Of a stretch of 64,000 bases of DNA, positions 55,985 to 64,000 are shown piece by piece (position 1 is the first letter of the stretch; each line of letters opens with the position of its first letter). The notes under the pieces were generated by a model. It worked only from the letters and a program-made list of their open reading frames with translations. It was not told where the DNA came from and did not search any database. This stretch comes from Chitinophagaceae bacterium (GTDB lineage: Bacteria > Bacteroidota > Bacteroidia > Chitinophagales > Chitinophagaceae). A program made the position numbers and the translations under genes. Location: NCBI GenBank assembly GCA_947380905.1, contig CANCSS010000005.1, positions 1 through 64,000 of the forward strand, given 5' to 3'.

Positions 55985-57333
55985 CCTAAAATAGTTTTAA
56001 TTCCAATATTATTAATTTTTTCTTTCCACTTTTCTACTAGATCTATAAATTCTTGATGATGGCAGAAATTTTTAGTTTCAATGTCTTTTTGGTGCTCTTG
56101 TTTCATATACCAAGCAAATGTTGCAAATCCAAGCGCCATTTTTTCTGCTGGCTTGCCGGTAAGTAAGATAAATTTTTCCATTAAAAACTGATTGCGCATT
56201 TTCATTTTTTCTTCAAAATTAATAGCGATGCTGTTCCACTTATGTTGTATAAAAGGGTTGGCGAAACGCTCTAAAACGCTGTTAGCAAATTGAATGGCTT
56301 CTTTTTCTGTAATAGCATCCCCCAAAACACATGGGACAATTTCTTCCATTGCCAAGCCTGTTATGAAATTATTAAAGGCCTTGTTTTCCATGGCTTTAAC
56401 TACCGTATCAAAACCTGCCAGGATGGCTAAAGCACAACTAAAAGTATGGGTACCATTTAACAACCTTAATTTTAATTCTCTGTATTTTATAATAGAAGGG
56501 GCCACCACCACTCTTTCGTCCACAGTTACAAAAGAAATTTTAGGAATGGTAGTTGGTTTATTCACTTCAATGGCCCACAAGGCAAAGGGTTCACTGCTAA
56601 TTAACAATTGATCTTTATACCCTAACTTATCTTCTAATTCTTGCATTTCTTTTTCTTCCAATTTACCAGGCACAATACGATCCACCAAAGTATTACAAAA
56701 CTCATTTGCTTGATTGATCCAATGAACAAAATCCTCAGGCAAAGCATGCAGTTTTGCTAGTTTTAATATTATGTCTAATAAAACATTGGCGTTGTTTGGC
56801 ACTAATTCAGTAGGAAGTATCACCCAACCTTTGTTCACATCTCCATTGAAATATTTCCAGCGCGCATACAGTAATGCCAATAATTTAGCAGGAAATGAAT
56901 GGGGAGCATCAGGACCCAAAGCGTCATTGGTATCTAATACCAACCCAGCTTCCGTTGTATTAGAAATAATCACTTCTAAGTTTTCATTTTTTGCTAGCTC
57001 CACTAATAGCTTCCAATCTTTCTTTGCTTCTACTACACGACTAATGGAACTATTGATAAATGAATCATTGACAAGTGATCCCTTATATACCCCTCTTATG
57101 CAATGGGTAAATAAATTGTCCTGAGATGTAAAATCAGCAATTCCTCCCTGATAGGTAGACTTAACAACAACTATTTTCCCATTAAAAATTCCTTTTTCAT
57201 TGGCATGATGAATAAAAAAATCTGGCAGCCCTCTTAACAAGACCCCTGTTCCAAATTGCATTACCCGCTCTGGCAATTCATTGAATTTATTCTGTTTGCT
57301 TATCCAATCTTTATTTAATAAAGGCCAACTCAT
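55981..57333 (-). CDS. uxaB: Tagaturonate reductase (altronate oxidoreductase)
   Basis: NAD-dependent reduction of D-tagaturonate to D-altronate; mannitol-dehydrogenase family. 450 residues. The N-terminal Rossmann region has MQFGTGVLLRG (about 26-36). The catalytic region holds KLRLLNGTHTFSCA (about 285-300), with the conserved Lys, Asn and His. UxaB rather than UxuB is inferred from neighbours uxaC and uxaA and from lineage habit. It starts 33 bases after the GH28-GH105 gene; uxaB, uxaA and uxaC form the intracellular half of galacturonate breakdown. Confidence 0.93.
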   Translation of the reverse strand: MSWPLLNKDWISKQNKFNELPERVMQFGTGVLLRGLPDFFIHHANEKGIFNGKIVVVKSTYQGGIADFTSQDNLFTHCIRGVYKGSLVNDSFINSSISRVVEAKKDWKLLVELAKNENLEVIISNTTEAGLVLDTNDALGPDAPHSFPAKLLALLYARWKYFNGDVNKGWVILPTELVPNNANVLLDIILKLAKLHALPEDFVHWINQANEFCNTLVDRIVPGKLEEKEMQELEDKLGYKDQLLISSEPFALWAIEVNKPTTIPKISFVTVDERVVVAPSIIKYRELKLRLLNGTHTFSCALAILAGFDTVVKAMENKAFNNFITGLAMEEIVPCVLGDAITEKEAIQFANSVLERFANPFIQHKWNSIAINFEEKMKMRNQFLMEKFILLTGKPAEKMALGFATFAWYMKQEHQKDIETKNFCHHQEFIDLVEKWKEKINNIGIKTILG

Positions 57334-57366
57334 TTCTTATTGCTTAGGTTTTGTATTTCGATGCAA

Positions 57367-60300
57367 CTATTTAATTAACCAGTTTACCAGTTCTTGTGCC
57401 GCTTCAAAATTTTGATATTGTTTAGGTAATTTTCTGCCATCAATATATTCATTGTACAACCATGGATCGCCTACTACCATCACTTTCCCTTGTCCATAAT
57501 TGGCTTTAGCTATGACCGGTACGGTACCATTGGTCGCTACTACAGTGGCAGGCGCTTTAACACTTAAAGCACTTACCTCTTTAAGATGAAATTTTAATTG
57601 AGTAGAAAATACCCCATTGTCTTTAACTGCAAATACATTCCCCATTTCAAAAGCATTGCCTTTGACCATATTTACCGAATTGTTGGTAGCACTAATACCA
57701 AATTTTTGTAATAAAATATTAGTGTGTTCTAAATCTGTATTGGCACTGTCATTGGTCATAACAAGCAAAGTACCTCCTTGTTTTACCCAGCCAGCAATTA
57801 AACTTGCTTCCCTTTCATTCATATAATTAGGATGCAAATTGTCTTTTACATGATCCGCATCAATGATGATATATACTTTGCTATTTTTTAAACCAGCTAC
57901 CGTTGGCGCAGTGATTAATGTATTTAAAATAGCACCCTTATCAATAAATTGTTCCCCCAAACAAGCAATGCCACTATTACTTAATTCTTCCCAAGCGTAA
58001 TGCCAACGAAAGTCGTTTCCTTTGGTATCTTTTTTTATTTCATTATTATAAAAAGCATCGAGTGTAATAATAGGATGCGTTAGTTGATTTAATTTTTCAA
58101 AACTACGGGCTTGCACTGCCGCTTGCAAAAGCGCGCCAAATCCTTTGGGATCATTGATAACAATAGGCTCACTAAAATAATAATCTAAGCTGCCATCTCT
58201 ATAGGGAGTACCGCTTAAACCTGAAACAGATACCGTATTATTTAATTCTATATAGCCATTTTTGTCGGTGACATAGTTGGCTATGATACCTGCATAGGCC
58301 TTTTGGGCATTTTGTAAATAACCAGCATCGATATACCCTTTTTTAGCCGCCTTAAACAATACCCTAGAAAACATAGCTGATGCAGAAGTTTCAAAATAGT
58401 TTCGTTTGTCACTTGGAGCATCCAAAATATCATACCACAAACCATTGCTATTTTGCACTTTTACTATGGCCTTTACATATCTATTTAAAATTTGTAATAA
58501 ACTATCACGACCAGTTTCATGCAAAGGATAAAAATCCAAAGCGTCTACTAAAGCCATGCCATACCAACCCATCGCCCTTCCCCAAATATGAGGCGACTTT
58601 CCTGTGGTAGGATTGGCCCACTTTTGTTGTTTTTTAGCGTCCCAAGCATGGTACATTAATCCGCTTATTTCATCTCTCGTATAGGTTTCAGCTAAAACAA
58701 ATTGTCTTGTTATTTCAGCAAAGGCAGAAGTGTCATGAAATACACTAGCATATTGAGCCATAAAAGCAGCTCCCATATACAAGCCATCTAACCACATCTG
58801 ATGCGGATAAATATTTTTATGCCACAAGCCCCCCAATTCATTTCGTGGTTGCAATAGCCATTGGCGGTACATTTGATCCAATGCCTTTTTATACTTTTCT
58901 TTCCCAGTTACTTGGTATAAAGTCAATAGCACTTTTCCATTGTTCAAGTGATCAATATTGAATTCTTCGGGCTTATAATCCAAGACTGTGCCATCTTCTT
59001 TTACATAATAGTCCATACTATGTTGTATGTATTGAAAATATTGAGGGTCGCCCGTGGTATACCATAATTCCTCTATCCCCTTTAAAATAACCCCTTGGTC
59101 ATAACTCCATCTAGCTCTTGTCCCAAGCGCTGGTTTAACAGAAAAAGAATCAGGCCAAATGCGAATAGAAGTGGCTGCCATTTTTTCTGCCATACTTGTA
59201 GCAATGGTTGGAATTAGTTTTTTTAATTGAATGGTATCTATATCAATATGCTGAGCATGTATAGTCTTTAACATGGGCGTACTAGCTGTTGTAAGGATGG
59301 TAGAATTTTTTATAGAAATACTATCCGCTTCTTCCATCTGAATACCCTCTCTAGACCTAATAAAACTATTTTTTATGGTAATATTTTTGATAGGCATTTC
59401 TGGAATGCCTCTTACAAATAAAGCTTTGCTAGCACCATCGCAAATCACATTTTCAATATTAAAATTTCTAAAAATAGGCGTCGCTTCTGTGACTGGAAAT
59501 TTTTGAACTACCACTTTATCTTCTTCACCATTTATTTTTATAGGATCTGTAGCTGCATAATACATATCAAATAAGATGGCTTCCCCTACAATATCTTTCA
59601 TGCGAATATTTTTCGCGTAAATATTTTCAACCACGCCTCCTCTTCCTCTCACTGTTTTAAAACGAAGTCCAATATCGGTTCCAATAAAACTACAACCATC
59701 TATATAAATATTTTTAGCGCCTCCACTCATTTCACTACCCACAACAAAACCTCCATGGGCATGATACACAGTACAATTTTTTACAATGATATTTTGAGTA
59801 GGCATGCCTCTTTTCCTGCCATCTTCATCTCTACCACTTTTAATAGTAATACCATCATCCCCTGTATCAAATACACAATCTTCTAAGATGGCATTAGAGC
59901 AGCTCTCTAAATCAATGGCATCGGTATTGGTGCCCCACCAAGGATTTTTTACCACCATCTTTTTTATAACTAAATTTTTACTCATTAAAAAATGAGTTGT
60001 CCAAGCAGGTGAATTTTCAAATGTTACTCCTTCTACCAATACCTGATCACATTTACTAATGCGCAACATATTGGGCCTTAAGAAATCTTTAATGCCTTCA
60101 AAATCTTGTAAACTTTTTCCTGCTGTTAATTTGCCAATATCTTTTTTGGTGGACGCCTCTACTGCAGCCTTAGATGGATACCATGTTTTTTTATCTTCTG
60201 TTAAAGCGCCTCCATAGTTTTTCAAATGTCTTCTCCACTCGTCTTCTGATAATTTATCTTTTTTAATAGGTCTCCAAAACAAACCATTACCATCAAAAAT

Positions 60301-60723
60301 ACCTTCCCCAGTAATGGCAATATTATTTTGATTTTCTGCAGATATGGGTGATTGACATCTTGCTGCATCTACCCCCTCGAAAGAAGAAATGACCAAAGGG
60401 TATTGTGCAAAATCAGAGGTAAAAATAACCAAAGCCCCTTTGTTCAAATGCAAATTGACATTGGAAAGTAAAACGAGAGGGCCTGTTAACCATTGACCCT
60501 TAGGTATGACCACAACTCCCCCTCCCTTTTGGTGCATTTTTTGGATGGCATTATTGATGGCAATTGTGTTTACAAAATTTCCATTCGCCTGAGCCCCCAT
60601 AGTAACAATAGAAAGGGTATCTTTTTTGAAACCCGTATTTTTAATAATGAAATTAGGAATAGTTTGGGCAATTGTATAAAAAGCCATTCCGATACCAAAC
60701 AGGGTGAAAATCAATCGTTTCAT
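57367..60723 (-). CDS. Three-domain pectinase: GH28, GH105 and DUF4350-like
   Basis: 1,118 residues with signal peptide 1-20 (TIAQ). Domain 1 (about 30-505) is a GH28 polygalacturonase-type beta-helix, with NTD (266-268), DD (289-290), H323 and R354-x-K356. Domain 2 (about 510-885) is a GH105 unsaturated-galacturonyl hydrolase (alpha/alpha)6 barrel: W539SYDQG, D591 and D646 (HQMWLDGLYM) match YteR catalytic aspartates, and IWGRAMGWYG fits. Domain 3 (about 935-1118) resembles DUF4350, a glutamine-amidotransferase-like fold (YIIIDADHV, GWVKQGGTLLVMTNDS, VVGDPWLY). It probably trims pectin to monomers in the periplasm. First gene of the uxa operon; control region shared with the divergent LacI gene. 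Confidence 0.9.
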   Translation of the reverse strand: MKRLIFTLFGIGMAFYTIAQTIPNFIIKNTGFKKDTLSIVTMGAQANGNFVNTIAINNAIQKMHQKGGGVVVIPKGQWLTGPLVLLSNVNLHLNKGALVIFTSDFAQYPLVISSFEGVDAARCQSPISAENQNNIAITGEGIFDGNGLFWRPIKKDKLSEDEWRRHLKNYGGALTEDKKTWYPSKAAVEASTKKDIGKLTAGKSLQDFEGIKDFLRPNMLRISKCDQVLVEGVTFENSPAWTTHFLMSKNLVIKKMVVKNPWWGTNTDAIDLESCSNAILEDCVFDTGDDGITIKSGRDEDGRKRGMPTQNIIVKNCTVYHAHGGFVVGSEMSGGAKNIYIDGCSFIGTDIGLRFKTVRGRGGVVENIYAKNIRMKDIVGEAILFDMYYAATDPIKINGEEDKVVVQKFPVTEATPIFRNFNIENVICDGASKALFVRGIPEMPIKNITIKNSFIRSREGIQMEEADSISIKNSTILTTASTPMLKTIHAQHIDIDTIQLKKLIPTIATSMAEKMAATSIRIWPDSFSVKPALGTRARWSYDQGVILKGIEELWYTTGDPQYFQYIQHSMDYYVKEDGTVLDYKPEEFNIDHLNNGKVLLTLYQVTGKEKYKKALDQMYRQWLLQPRNELGGLWHKNIYPHQMWLDGLYMGAAFMAQYASVFHDTSAFAEITRQFVLAETYTRDEISGLMYHAWDAKKQQKWANPTTGKSPHIWGRAMGWYGMALVDALDFYPLHETGRDSLLQILNRYVKAIVKVQNSNGLWYDILDAPSDKRNYFETSASAMFSRVLFKAAKKGYIDAGYLQNAQKAYAGIIANYVTDKNGYIELNNTVSVSGLSGTPYRDGSLDYYFSEPIVINDPKGFGALLQAAVQARSFEKLNQLTHPIITLDAFYNNEIKKDTKGNDFRWHYAWEELSNSGIACLGEQFIDKGAILNTLITAPTVAGLKNSKVYIIIDADHVKDNLHPNYMNEREASLIAGWVKQGGTLLVMTNDSANTDLEHTNILLQKFGISATNNSVNMVKGNAFEMGNVFAVKDNGVFSTQLKFHLKEVSALSVKAPATVVATNGTVPVIAKANYGQGKVMVVGDPWLYNEYIDGRKLPKQYQNFEAAQELVNWLIK

Positions 60724-60790
60724 AGCGTATTAAATATAGTTAAAAAGCAGTTTTATGCAATTGTTTTAGAACTAAAATGAAGCCTTATTT

Positions 60791-60808
60791 TACGCAAACG
60801 ATTTCGTA
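60791..60808. promoter_or_regulatory. LacI-type operator candidate of the pectin locus
   Basis: An 18-bp pseudo-palindrome centred on CG with seven of nine base pairs matching (TACG and CGTA at the ends, CAAACGATTT in the middle), between the divergent GH28-GH105 and LacI genes. It overlaps an upstream in-frame ATG at 60808, arguing against that start. Confidence 0.65.
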
Positions 60809-60855
60809 TGTCTATGAAAAATATGTTAACTTCACATGACTCTAATTTTAAATAT

Positions 60856-61887
60856 ATGCGCTTTGAATCGATTACCATAAAAGACATTGCAAAGGCCTTA
60901 GGGCTTTCTACATCTACAGTAAGCCGTTCTCTTAGTGATAGTTATGAAATAAGTCTAGAAACCAAGCAAAAAGTTATTAATTATGCTAAAGAGAATAACT
61001 ACCGACCCAACCCGATTGCCCTAAGTTTAAAGGATAAAAGAAGTCGTTCAATCGGCATTGTAGTGAGCGAAATTGCCAATAGCTTTCTTTCTCAATCTAT
61101 TAATGGTATAGAATCCATAGCCAACGAAAAAGGATACAGTGTGATTATTGCCCAAAGTAAAGAAGATTTTGAAAGAGAAATTTCCTCTATGGAATTTTTA
61201 GCCTCCAAAAGTGTAGATGGTATATTAATTTCAGTTTCTAGCAGAACTTCTAATTTTGATCACATCAAAAAATTATATGATAGAGGTATGCCCATAGTAA
61301 GTTTTGACTGTGTGGTAGATTTTGAAGGAATACATAAAGTAATTCAAGACAATTATAAGGCCGCTTATGATGGAACAGTACATTTAATCAATAAAGGATT
61401 TAAAAAAATTGCTTGTATTGCTAGTTCCTCGTTTTTATCCATCACCACAGAAAGGGTAAAGGGATATATTGACGCCTTAAAAAAATACGAACCCCTCTTA
61501 AAAATAAGTGATATAGCATATATTGATCATGGTGGATTAAAAGCGGAAGAAATTTTTGACGCTATGGATAAACTTATGAATCAAAAAGAAAAACCTGATG
61601 CGATTTTAACTTGCTCAGATCGCATTACAACAAATGTAATGCGTTATTGTAAACAAAATAAAATTGGTATCCCTAATCAATTAGGTTTAATCGGATTTAG
61701 CAATTTAGATTTAACAGACATCTTAACTCCATCTTTGTCTATCATTCGTCAACCAGCTTATGAAATGGGCAGAAAAGCAGCCGAATTACTTATAAAAATG
61801 ATAGAGAGTAAAAGAGCAATAACTGAATTTGAAACGATGGTCATTCCCTGTCTATTATTAGAAAGGGAATCTTGTACTAAGTACTAA
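60856..61887 (+). CDS. LacI-family regulator of the pectin/galacturonate locus
   Basis: 343 residues from the ATG at 60856. An upstream ATG at 60808 is in frame but lies in the operator and gives a tail unlike LacI proteins, which begin close to the helix-turn-helix, here ITIKDIAKALGLSTSTVSRSL (about 6-26). The ligand-binding domain spans about 65-343. TAATTTTA, seven of eight -7 positions, ends 5 bases before the ATG. Divergent from the GH28-GH105-uxaB-uxaA-uxaC operon and convergent with the pectinesterase gene. Repressor role and a uronate or pectin fragment as effector are inferred. Confidence 0.9.
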   Translation: MRFESITIKDIAKALGLSTSTVSRSLSDSYEISLETKQKVINYAKENNYRPNPIALSLKDKRSRSIGIVVSEIANSFLSQSINGIESIANEKGYSVIIAQSKEDFEREISSMEFLASKSVDGILISVSSRTSNFDHIKKLYDRGMPIVSFDCVVDFEGIHKVIQDNYKAAYDGTVHLINKGFKKIACIASSSFLSITTERVKGYIDALKKYEPLLKISDIAYIDHGGLKAEEIFDAMDKLMNQKEKPDAILTCSDRITTNVMRYCKQNKIGIPNQLGLIGFSNLDLTDILTPSLSIIRQPAYEMGRKAAELLIKMIESKRAITEFETMVIPCLLLERESCTKY

Positions 61888-61948
61888 AGTATAAAATAGT
61901 CCCTTACAATTAGGGCCTCACATCACCTGATAAAAATTTCAACCTTTT

Positions 61949-62941
61949 TTATAATATTGGTTTCCAATAGCCAAATATTTTTTCAATGGTATATTCATTG
62001 ACTTCTTTATCTGTTAGTTGATAAGACCAAGTAACTCTTTGCTGCCCTGCTGCTCCCAAACCCTTGGATTGATATTCGGCATAATAAGCGGTTTTTTCAT
62101 TGGCTACATTATCCCAATTTTGCCAACCTACAGGCAAAATATGTTTTCCTAAAGCACATCTAACAAAAACAGTTTTAGCATAGGCTCTCCATGGCCTTCC
62201 TAAATATTCCATAGTACAATCATCACTTGAAATTAAATCGCAGTCTAAAAAAACATACCCATATAATTGATGAGGCATGGTTGATGCCGCGGTAACATAA
62301 GAATTTGATAAAGATTTAATAGTGCAATTTTTAAAAACGGCTGTGGCATTTCCAAAAATAAAATCAGTGGTGCCTTCTATATAACAATGATCATACAATT
62401 GCATACTTTCATCATTAGTGGCAAATAAAGTGTCTTGATTACCAATAAGATTGCAATTTTTTAAAATAAATCTACTTCCATTTACGTGCATTGCCACGGC
62501 CTGCCCCACTCTACCTGCCTCATTTTTTATAGTTAGATTTTCTATTGTAATATCATTACCAAAAACAAACCAAGTAGCAGAAGTGAAAGTAGTATGTTTA
62601 TTTTTATTAGTCATTGTATCGGTAGAAAAAAACTTACCTGCAAAATCATTATAAGAAATAATGGTTTGTTCTTTGCTTTCCCCTTTTATACTTAGGTTAC
62701 TTACCCAGGCAGGAATGGTTACTTTTTCGTGGTACAAACCATTTTTGATAAATATAGTTACATGTACAGGGGAATAAGCTCTTACTGCATCAATGGCTTC
62801 TTGAATTGTAAAATAATCTCCGGTGCCATCCTTAGCGACCACTAGATTCGGTTTATAAGAAGCCCTTACATTGGCTTGTTGAGCCTGCGCAAATGGATGG
62901 AGACCAAAAAACAGAGCGGCTATAATTATTATCCTTTTCAT
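61949..62941 (-). CDS. Pectin methylesterase, CE8 family
   Basis: Removes methyl esters from homogalacturonan, exposing it to galacturonases and lyases. 330 residues; signal peptide 1-20 (AQAQ). Right-handed beta-helix with the CE8 active site: Q147 (GQAVA), Q169 and D170 (GNQDTLF), nucleophile D193 (TTDFIFG), R249 and W251 (LGRPWR). It starts 5 bases after the GH105 gene's stop, so both belong to one operon running in from beyond the window edge. Confidence 0.95.
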   Translation of the reverse strand: MKRIIIIAALFFGLHPFAQAQQANVRASYKPNLVVAKDGTGDYFTIQEAIDAVRAYSPVHVTIFIKNGLYHEKVTIPAWVSNLSIKGESKEQTIISYNDFAGKFFSTDTMTNKNKHTTFTSATWFVFGNDITIENLTIKNEAGRVGQAVAMHVNGSRFILKNCNLIGNQDTLFATNDESMQLYDHCYIEGTTDFIFGNATAVFKNCTIKSLSNSYVTAASTMPHQLYGYVFLDCDLISSDDCTMEYLGRPWRAYAKTVFVRCALGKHILPVGWQNWDNVANEKTAYYAEYQSKGLGAAGQQRVTWSYQLTDKEVNEYTIEKIFGYWKPIL

Positions 62942-62946
62942 ATTAA

Positions 62947-64000
62947 TTAATTTAGTTTATAAATTTCAGCACCTGCCATTAAATAACATCCTAATCCGTA
63001 ATCTTCAAAATCGGGAAAATGATTATAATTGATGGGTTGCCCATCTTTTGGTTCTTTCCCAGTACTTTGCACATATCCCAAAGCACCATTTTTATGCATA
63101 GCAAAATTAGTCAACCCATTCCAAGCTTTTACAATGGCAGGCTTGTAAATATTCTTTGCTAAAATACCATGGTTGATACCCCAGGCAAAACCATAAGCGA
63201 ACAAAGCAGTACCAGAACTTTCCTTCCCTTCAAAATGAATTGGATCTAGTAAACTTACATTCCAAAAACCATCAAATCTTTGCAAAGGTAAAATAGCTTC
63301 AGCCATTGCTTTGAAATCTGCCAAATATTCTTGATAATGGGCATCGGTGGTAGGCAAATAATTTAAAGCTCGAGCCAAGGCTGCAAAAACCCATCCATTC
63401 CCTCTACTCCAATAACAATTTTTCCCATTCGGTTCTTTATAAGGAGGTGCAAAATCTTTATCACGATACCATAAGTGATCAACATTATTATACAATCCAC
63501 TTCCGCCATGTTGGTGTTTTGTAAAATCATACAAGTCATACATTTTTTTAAAATATAGGGTATCATGGTACATCACTCCCAACCTAGCAAAAACTGGCAT
63601 GGCCATTTGCAAAGCATCCACCCAGGACCAATCATCTTTTTTATCTGATTGAACCATTAGATCAATAGCTGTTTTAATAGCTATTATCCTTTGTTCTTGT
63701 TTGTCAATCTGGTATAAATCTAAATAAGTTTGTCCTGCGCAATGATTGTCTGCATGCCTTGTATTAGCACCTCCCACCAATCCCCATTGATGCTTCTCGC
63801 CCCACTGAACAGCATAATCATAATATTTTTGTTGAGGTTTGATATTGTATAGTGACATCAACCCTTCATAATATACTGCTCTGGTCCAAATATTGCTTTG
63901 GCGTTCTTTGTTTGTTATAATTGATTTGCCTGCATCTGGCCATTTGTCCATAAAATATTTATTGGCAAGTTGCATCGACTTTAGGATCTTCTTTTGAGTC
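62947..64000 (-). CDS. GH105/GH88-family unsaturated uronyl hydrolase (5' end cut by window)
   Basis: At least 351 codons, open to the window edge: the frame continues upstream past a Met at 63975 without a stop, so the start and any signal peptide lie outside. (alpha/alpha)6-barrel text: SNIWTRAVYYEGLM, DDWSWVDALQMAMP (likely catalytic Asp), and YWSRGNGWVFAALARAL match YesR/YteR-like rhamnogalacturonyl hydrolases. It would remove unsaturated uronic acid from oligosaccharides made by pectin lyases. It is followed 5 bases later by the pectinesterase gene. Confidence 0.88.
   Translation of the reverse strand, partial: TQKKILKSMQLANKYFMDKWPDAGKSIITNKERQSNIWTRAVYYEGLMSLYNIKPQQKYYDYAVQWGEKHQWGLVGGANTRHADNHCAGQTYLDLYQIDKQEQRIIAIKTAIDLMVQSDKKDDWSWVDALQMAMPVFARLGVMYHDTLYFKKMYDLYDFTKHQHGGSGLYNNVDHLWYRDKDFAPPYKEPNGKNCYWSRGNGWVFAALARALNYLPTTDAHYQEYLADFKAMAEAILPLQRFDGFWNVSLLDPIHFEGKESSGTALFAYGFAWGINHGILAKNIYKPAIVKAWNGLTNFAMHKNGALGYVQSTGKEPKDGQPINYNHFPDFEDYGLGCYLMAGAEIYKLN

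Noticed and set aside
61900..61916. CCCT/AGGG inverted repeat between LacI and pectinesterase genes
   Set aside because: The stem is only about 4 bp with no U-tract on either strand; not a credible terminator.
1..64000. tRNA, rRNA, CRISPR array, insertion sequence, prophage or toxin-antitoxin genes
   Set aside because: No cloverleaf, repeat-spacer array, transposase or phage gene was recognised on reading both strands; short RNAs could be missed by eye.

Overview
The window looks like chromosome from a member of the Bacteroidota, most likely Chitinophagaceae or a close relative. The DNA is AT-rich and Shine-Dalgarno sequences are poor. Ten genes have upstream matches (nine exact, one 7/8) to the Bacteroidota -7 promoter element TAnnTTTG. 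The gene content fits too: a SusC/SusD pair, FG-GAP/UnbV lipoproteins, an ExbB-ExbD-ExbD-TonB operon, a short NuoG, and N-terminal lipoprotein signals. The assignment rests on gene content and style, not on a search.

Layout. (1) 1-4665: housekeeping. A partial IscS-type cysteine desulfurase, methylmalonyl-CoA epimerase, and acpP-fabF-rnc with a terminator hairpin between acpP and fabF, then a small YcxB-like membrane protein. (2) 4783-25407: a carbohydrate-uptake locus. It has a PfkB sugar kinase, a MetA-type outer-membrane protein, a lipoprotein of the vanadium haloperoxidase/PAP2 superfamily, a small unknown protein, a periplasmic GH65 glycosidase, a membrane-anchored SRPBCC/GyrI-like protein, two ~1,100-residue CRTAC1/UnbV-type lipoproteins, SusD and SusC. 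A divergent LacI regulator and a HAD phosphatase/mutase follow. (3) 25422-31554: mnmE, the tonB-exbD-exbD-exbB operon, and a MacB-type permease followed by a possible gene remnant. (4) 31633-44744: a complete 14-gene nuo operon for complex I, read leftward from nuoA to nuoN. (5) 44873-47990: a TPR protein, a PstS-like lipoprotein and a small membrane protein. (6) 48075-52913: hisS, a small secreted protein, rlmN and two pseudouridine synthases. (7) 52919-64000: a pectin/galacturonate locus: uxaC, uxaA, uxaB, a GH28-GH105-DUF4350 fusion, a LacI regulator, a pectin methylesterase and a second, partial GH105.

How it works together. In region 7, extracytoplasmic enzymes would de-esterify and cut pectin and release galacturonate. 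UxaC, UxaB and UxaA would convert this to 2-keto-3-deoxygluconate, and a LacI protein probably represses through an 18-bp pseudo-palindrome at 60791-60808. In region 2 SusCD import, driven by TonB-ExbBD complexes, is coupled to surface CRTAC1 lipoproteins and a GH65 hydrolase. A LacI protein with a palindrome at 23676-23685 is the probable controller. Region 2 is the best candidate for an undescribed system: nothing in the sequence identifies its substrate, and it combines glycan uptake with a haloperoxidase-fold enzyme.

Several start codons given here are later than the longest open frame, because a promoter element, operator or family alignment argues for the later ATG. No tRNA, rRNA, CRISPR array, insertion sequence or prophage was recognised.
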